DNA of 28,798 nucleotides from CAIXMG01 sp964628065 (GTDB lineage: Bacteria > Patescibacteriota > Minisyncoccia > Phycocordibacterales > UBA1006): the NCBI GenBank assembly GCA_964628065.1, contig CAZVLM010000011.1:1-28798 (forward strand). The letters run 5' to 3'. Positions 27,469 through 28,798 of this stretch are shown one piece after another. How positions within the stretch are numbered: the stretch's first letter is position 1; each line of letters begins with the position of its first letter. The notes beneath the pieces were generated by a model, which was not told where the DNA came from, searched no databases, and saw nothing but the letters and a program-made list of their open reading frames with translations. Both the position numbers and the translations under genes were made by a program.

Positions 27469-28551
27469 TTAGATAGTGAAATTATTCATATTATATAAGT
27501 CGGTATTCTCCTCCTCTTCTACTTCGGCACCCGTTCGATCATCCAGTGCTTGCGCCGTCTCCATTTCAGGTTCGGTTCCAGACTCGAGCTCTTCAGGTCG
27601 CACTATTGGCAACTCAGCCTCGATGTCTACCCTCTCTTTTAGAGAGGGTGCCTCGGCGAAGCCGGGCGGGTGTGTTGGAGGGGTTTGTTCACTTATGTAA
27701 CTTTCCATCATATGACCTATTCCTTTGTTTTCATTAGACTTAAGGAGTTCTAAGATCGTCTGCAAATCATTCGGACTGAAGTAATCGATCACGATCTTTC
27801 CTCCCACTTCCTTTTTCTCGATCGATACGCGTGTTCCCAAACTTTCAGAAAGCTTTTCTTGATACGACGCAATAGTTGGATCGAAATTGAAATCCTTCTT
27901 TCGAACTTTGTCGGTTGCGATACTGCGTGCAATCTTTTCAGATTCTCGAACGGATAGCTTCTTGATCACCATTTCCTTAAAGAGGGTAAGCTGCTCCATC
28001 GGACGATCTGAAAGCATCATAAGCGGCCGCGTATGCCCTTCTGAAATCTTTCGCTCGCCAAGGGCGTTTCGAATTTCTTCTGGTAACGTTAGGAGTCGAA
28101 GGGTATTAGAAACATATTCTCGTGACTTACCCATTTTCTTTCCAATATCTCCATGAGTCAGTTTAAATTCTTCGTGAAGTCGCAAGAATGCCTGCGCACG
28201 ATCAATTGGATTTAGGTCTTCTCGTTGTAAGTTTTCAATAATAGCCAACTCAAGCTTCATCTTGTCATCATCCTGACTAGCGCGGATGATTACGGGAACT
28301 TGCGGAAGCCCTGCGAGTTTTGAAGCGCGCAAACGTCGCTCTCCTGCAATGAGTTCGTACGTCACAGTAATTCCCTGTTCTGTTTCTTCCTCTTTTCGAG
28401 TTACTACCAGAGGCTGAAGCACTCCGTACTGTCGAATGGAGTCAGAAAGATCCTGTAAAGCGCGCGGATCAAATTCCTTTCTCGGTTGGAACGGGTTTGG
28501 ATTTATTTTATCGGTCTCGACCCAGAAAATTGAATTATGGTACTGTTGCAT
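27469..28551 (-). CDS. parB: ParB/Spo0J-like chromosome partitioning protein
   Basis: A 360-aa DNA-binding CTPase-type protein. N-terminal domain: INPNPFQPRKEFD, then LQDLSDSIRQYGVLQPLVV and the arginine-rich GERRLRASKLAG box; ENLQREDLNPIDRAQAF follows. The helix-turn-helix is LTHGDIGKKMGKSREYVSNTLRLL. The linker and C-terminal part (about residues 285-360) are acidic and low complexity, and residues about 294-308 (PPTHPPGFAEAPSLKER) are encoded by an inserted dispersed repeat. No parA or parS site is seen in the window. A -10 (TGA-TACAAT) ends 6 nt before the ATG. Confidence 0.95.
   Translation of the reverse strand: MQQYHNSIFWVETDKINPNPFQPRKEFDPRALQDLSDSIRQYGVLQPLVVTRKEEETEQGITVTYELIAGERRLRASKLAGLPQVPVIIRASQDDDKMKLELAIIENLQREDLNPIDRAQAFLRLHEEFKLTHGDIGKKMGKSREYVSNTLRLLTLPEEIRNALGERKISEGHTRPLMMLSDRPMEQLTLFKEMVIKKLSVRESEKIARSIATDKVRKKDFNFDPTIASYQEKLSESLGTRVSIEKKEVGGKIVIDYFSPNDLQTILELLKSNENKGIGHMMESYISEQTPPTHPPGFAEAPSLKERVDIEAELPIVRPEELESGTEPEMETAQALDDRTGAEVEEEENTDLYNMNNFTI
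27630..27672. repeat. Palindromic dispersed repeat (type A) inside parB
   Basis: CCCTCTC-TTTTA-GAGAGGG followed by a CGGC-GAA-GCCG hairpin and CGGGTG: the same order as at 5414-5463. It encodes part of the ParB tail in frame. Confidence 0.7.
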
Positions 28552-28566
28552 GCGCCTATTGTATCA
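28552..28566 (-). promoter_or_regulatory. Leaderless-type promoter of parB
   Basis: Extended -10 TGA-TACAAT (28563-28558), 6 nt to the ATG at 28551. Confidence 0.55.
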
Positions 28567-28571
28567 GATAT

Positions 28572-28599
28572 TTGAAAAAGGTGAAAAATATGCTATATT
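28572..28599 (+). promoter_or_regulatory. Promoter of the tRNA-Leu transcript
   Basis: TTGAAA (28572-28577), 16-nt spacer, extended -10 TGC-TATATT (28594-28599). The predicted start, about 28606, leaves about 108 nt before the tRNA. Confidence 0.6.
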
Positions 28600-28626
28600 C
28601 TCATCGTTAGGTTCTCATGTATTTGC

Positions 28627-28713
28627 GTTGGAGTAATCCAATGACCCGCAGTTTACTGCCGGTTGCATGGCGATCTAGACTTGGAAGGGCTGTAAATCCT
28701 TCCAAGAATCTTT
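28627..28713 (+). other. Hairpin-rich leader before tRNA-Leu
   Basis: Three stem-loops: TTGGA-GTAA-TCCAA (28628-28641), GCAG-TTTA-CTGC, and CTTGGAAGG...CCTTCCAAG (28680-28706, 9 bp). The last can be extended by AGA/TCT and by GGC with the first bases of the tRNA. Confidence 0.5.
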
Positions 28714-28798
28714 GCCCGGGTGGCGTAATTGGTAGCCGCGATAGACTCAAAATCTGTTGGCCGCAAGGTCGTGGAGGTTCAAGTCCTCTCCCGGGCAC
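28714..28798 (+). tRNA. tRNA-Leu, anticodon CAA (runs to the window edge)
   Basis: Acceptor GCCCGGG (28714-28720) pairs with CCCGGGC (28790-28796); discriminator A at 28797. D arm TGGC...GCCG. Anticodon stem ATAGA/TCTGT with loop CTCAAAA, giving CAA. Long variable arm GGCC-GCAA-GGTC as expected for class II leucine tRNA. T loop TTCAAGT. Only one base follows the discriminator, so whether CCA is encoded cannot be seen. Confidence 0.95.

Noticed and set aside
28680..28706. A second tRNA (tyrosine) because of the CTGTAAA loop
   Set aside because: The stem has 9-10 bp instead of 5, and no D arm, T arm or acceptor stem can be built around it.
28607..28798. Minus-strand reading frame over the tRNA region
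   Set aside because: It is the shadow of tRNA-Leu (reads GRGLEPPRPCG from the T arm and variable arm).

Overview
The window looks like a stretch of a small, compact Patescibacteria/CPR (Parcubacteria-like) genome. This is inferred from the gene set and style, not from a marker phylogeny: many short proteins without clear families, very short intergenic spaces, almost no Shine-Dalgarno sequences, heavy use of CGA (Arg) and GGA (Gly), TGA used as an ordinary stop, and a typical mix of leuS, secG, RNase J, typA, a MacAB-type transporter and parB. It is a draft scaffold with three 100-N gaps. Two of them (9509-9608 and 12687-12786) are flanked by exact 55-bp duplicates and are not real gaps: removing the Ns and one copy restores intact RNase J and MFS genes.

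Layout. 1-4486 (minus strand): the N-terminal part of leuS, a MazG-like protein, a possible ADP-ribosyltransferase-like protein, a NYN-domain protein, a SpoU/TrmH rRNA methyltransferase, a gap, and a Cys-rich membrane protein. 4511-9715: a small plus-strand DUF1003-like membrane protein convergent with a peptidoglycan-binding protein, then secG, a solitary family-5 solute-binding protein and RNase J. 9760-13392: an ABC-F ATPase plus methyltransferase operon (minus) divergent from an MFS transporter (plus). 13450-18166 (minus): a membrane protein, a MacA-permease-LolD-like tripartite exporter operon and an anchored Cys-pair protein. 18253-20782: a probable free-standing structured ncRNA on plus, antisense to the 3' end of a small protein gene, then a HelD-like helicase. 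20871-23559 (minus): a secreted protein and typA. 23583-26889 (plus): a run of small promoter-gene-terminator cassettes, two of them paralogous, then a basic membrane-anchored protein and a LOG-family protein. 26921-28551 (minus): parB with two small genes. 28572-28798 (plus): tRNA-Leu(CAA) behind a hairpin-rich leader.

Two promoter styles stand out. Most conserved genes and many small ones have a -10 (often extended, TGnTAnnnT) ending only 6-9 nt before the ATG, so their mRNAs should be leaderless or nearly so. A second set (the small cassettes, the secreted protein, the ABC-F gene and the ncRNA) has a strong TTGAC(A/G) -35 and, where coding, a leader of about 20-85 nt. Short palindromic dispersed repeats sit between genes and also inside the reading frames of RNase J and ParB, where they encode linker peptides.

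The best candidates for something undescribed are the ncRNA at 18287-18410, the tandem small-gene cassettes at 23583-25392 and the uORF/attenuator-like leader of the ABC-F gene.
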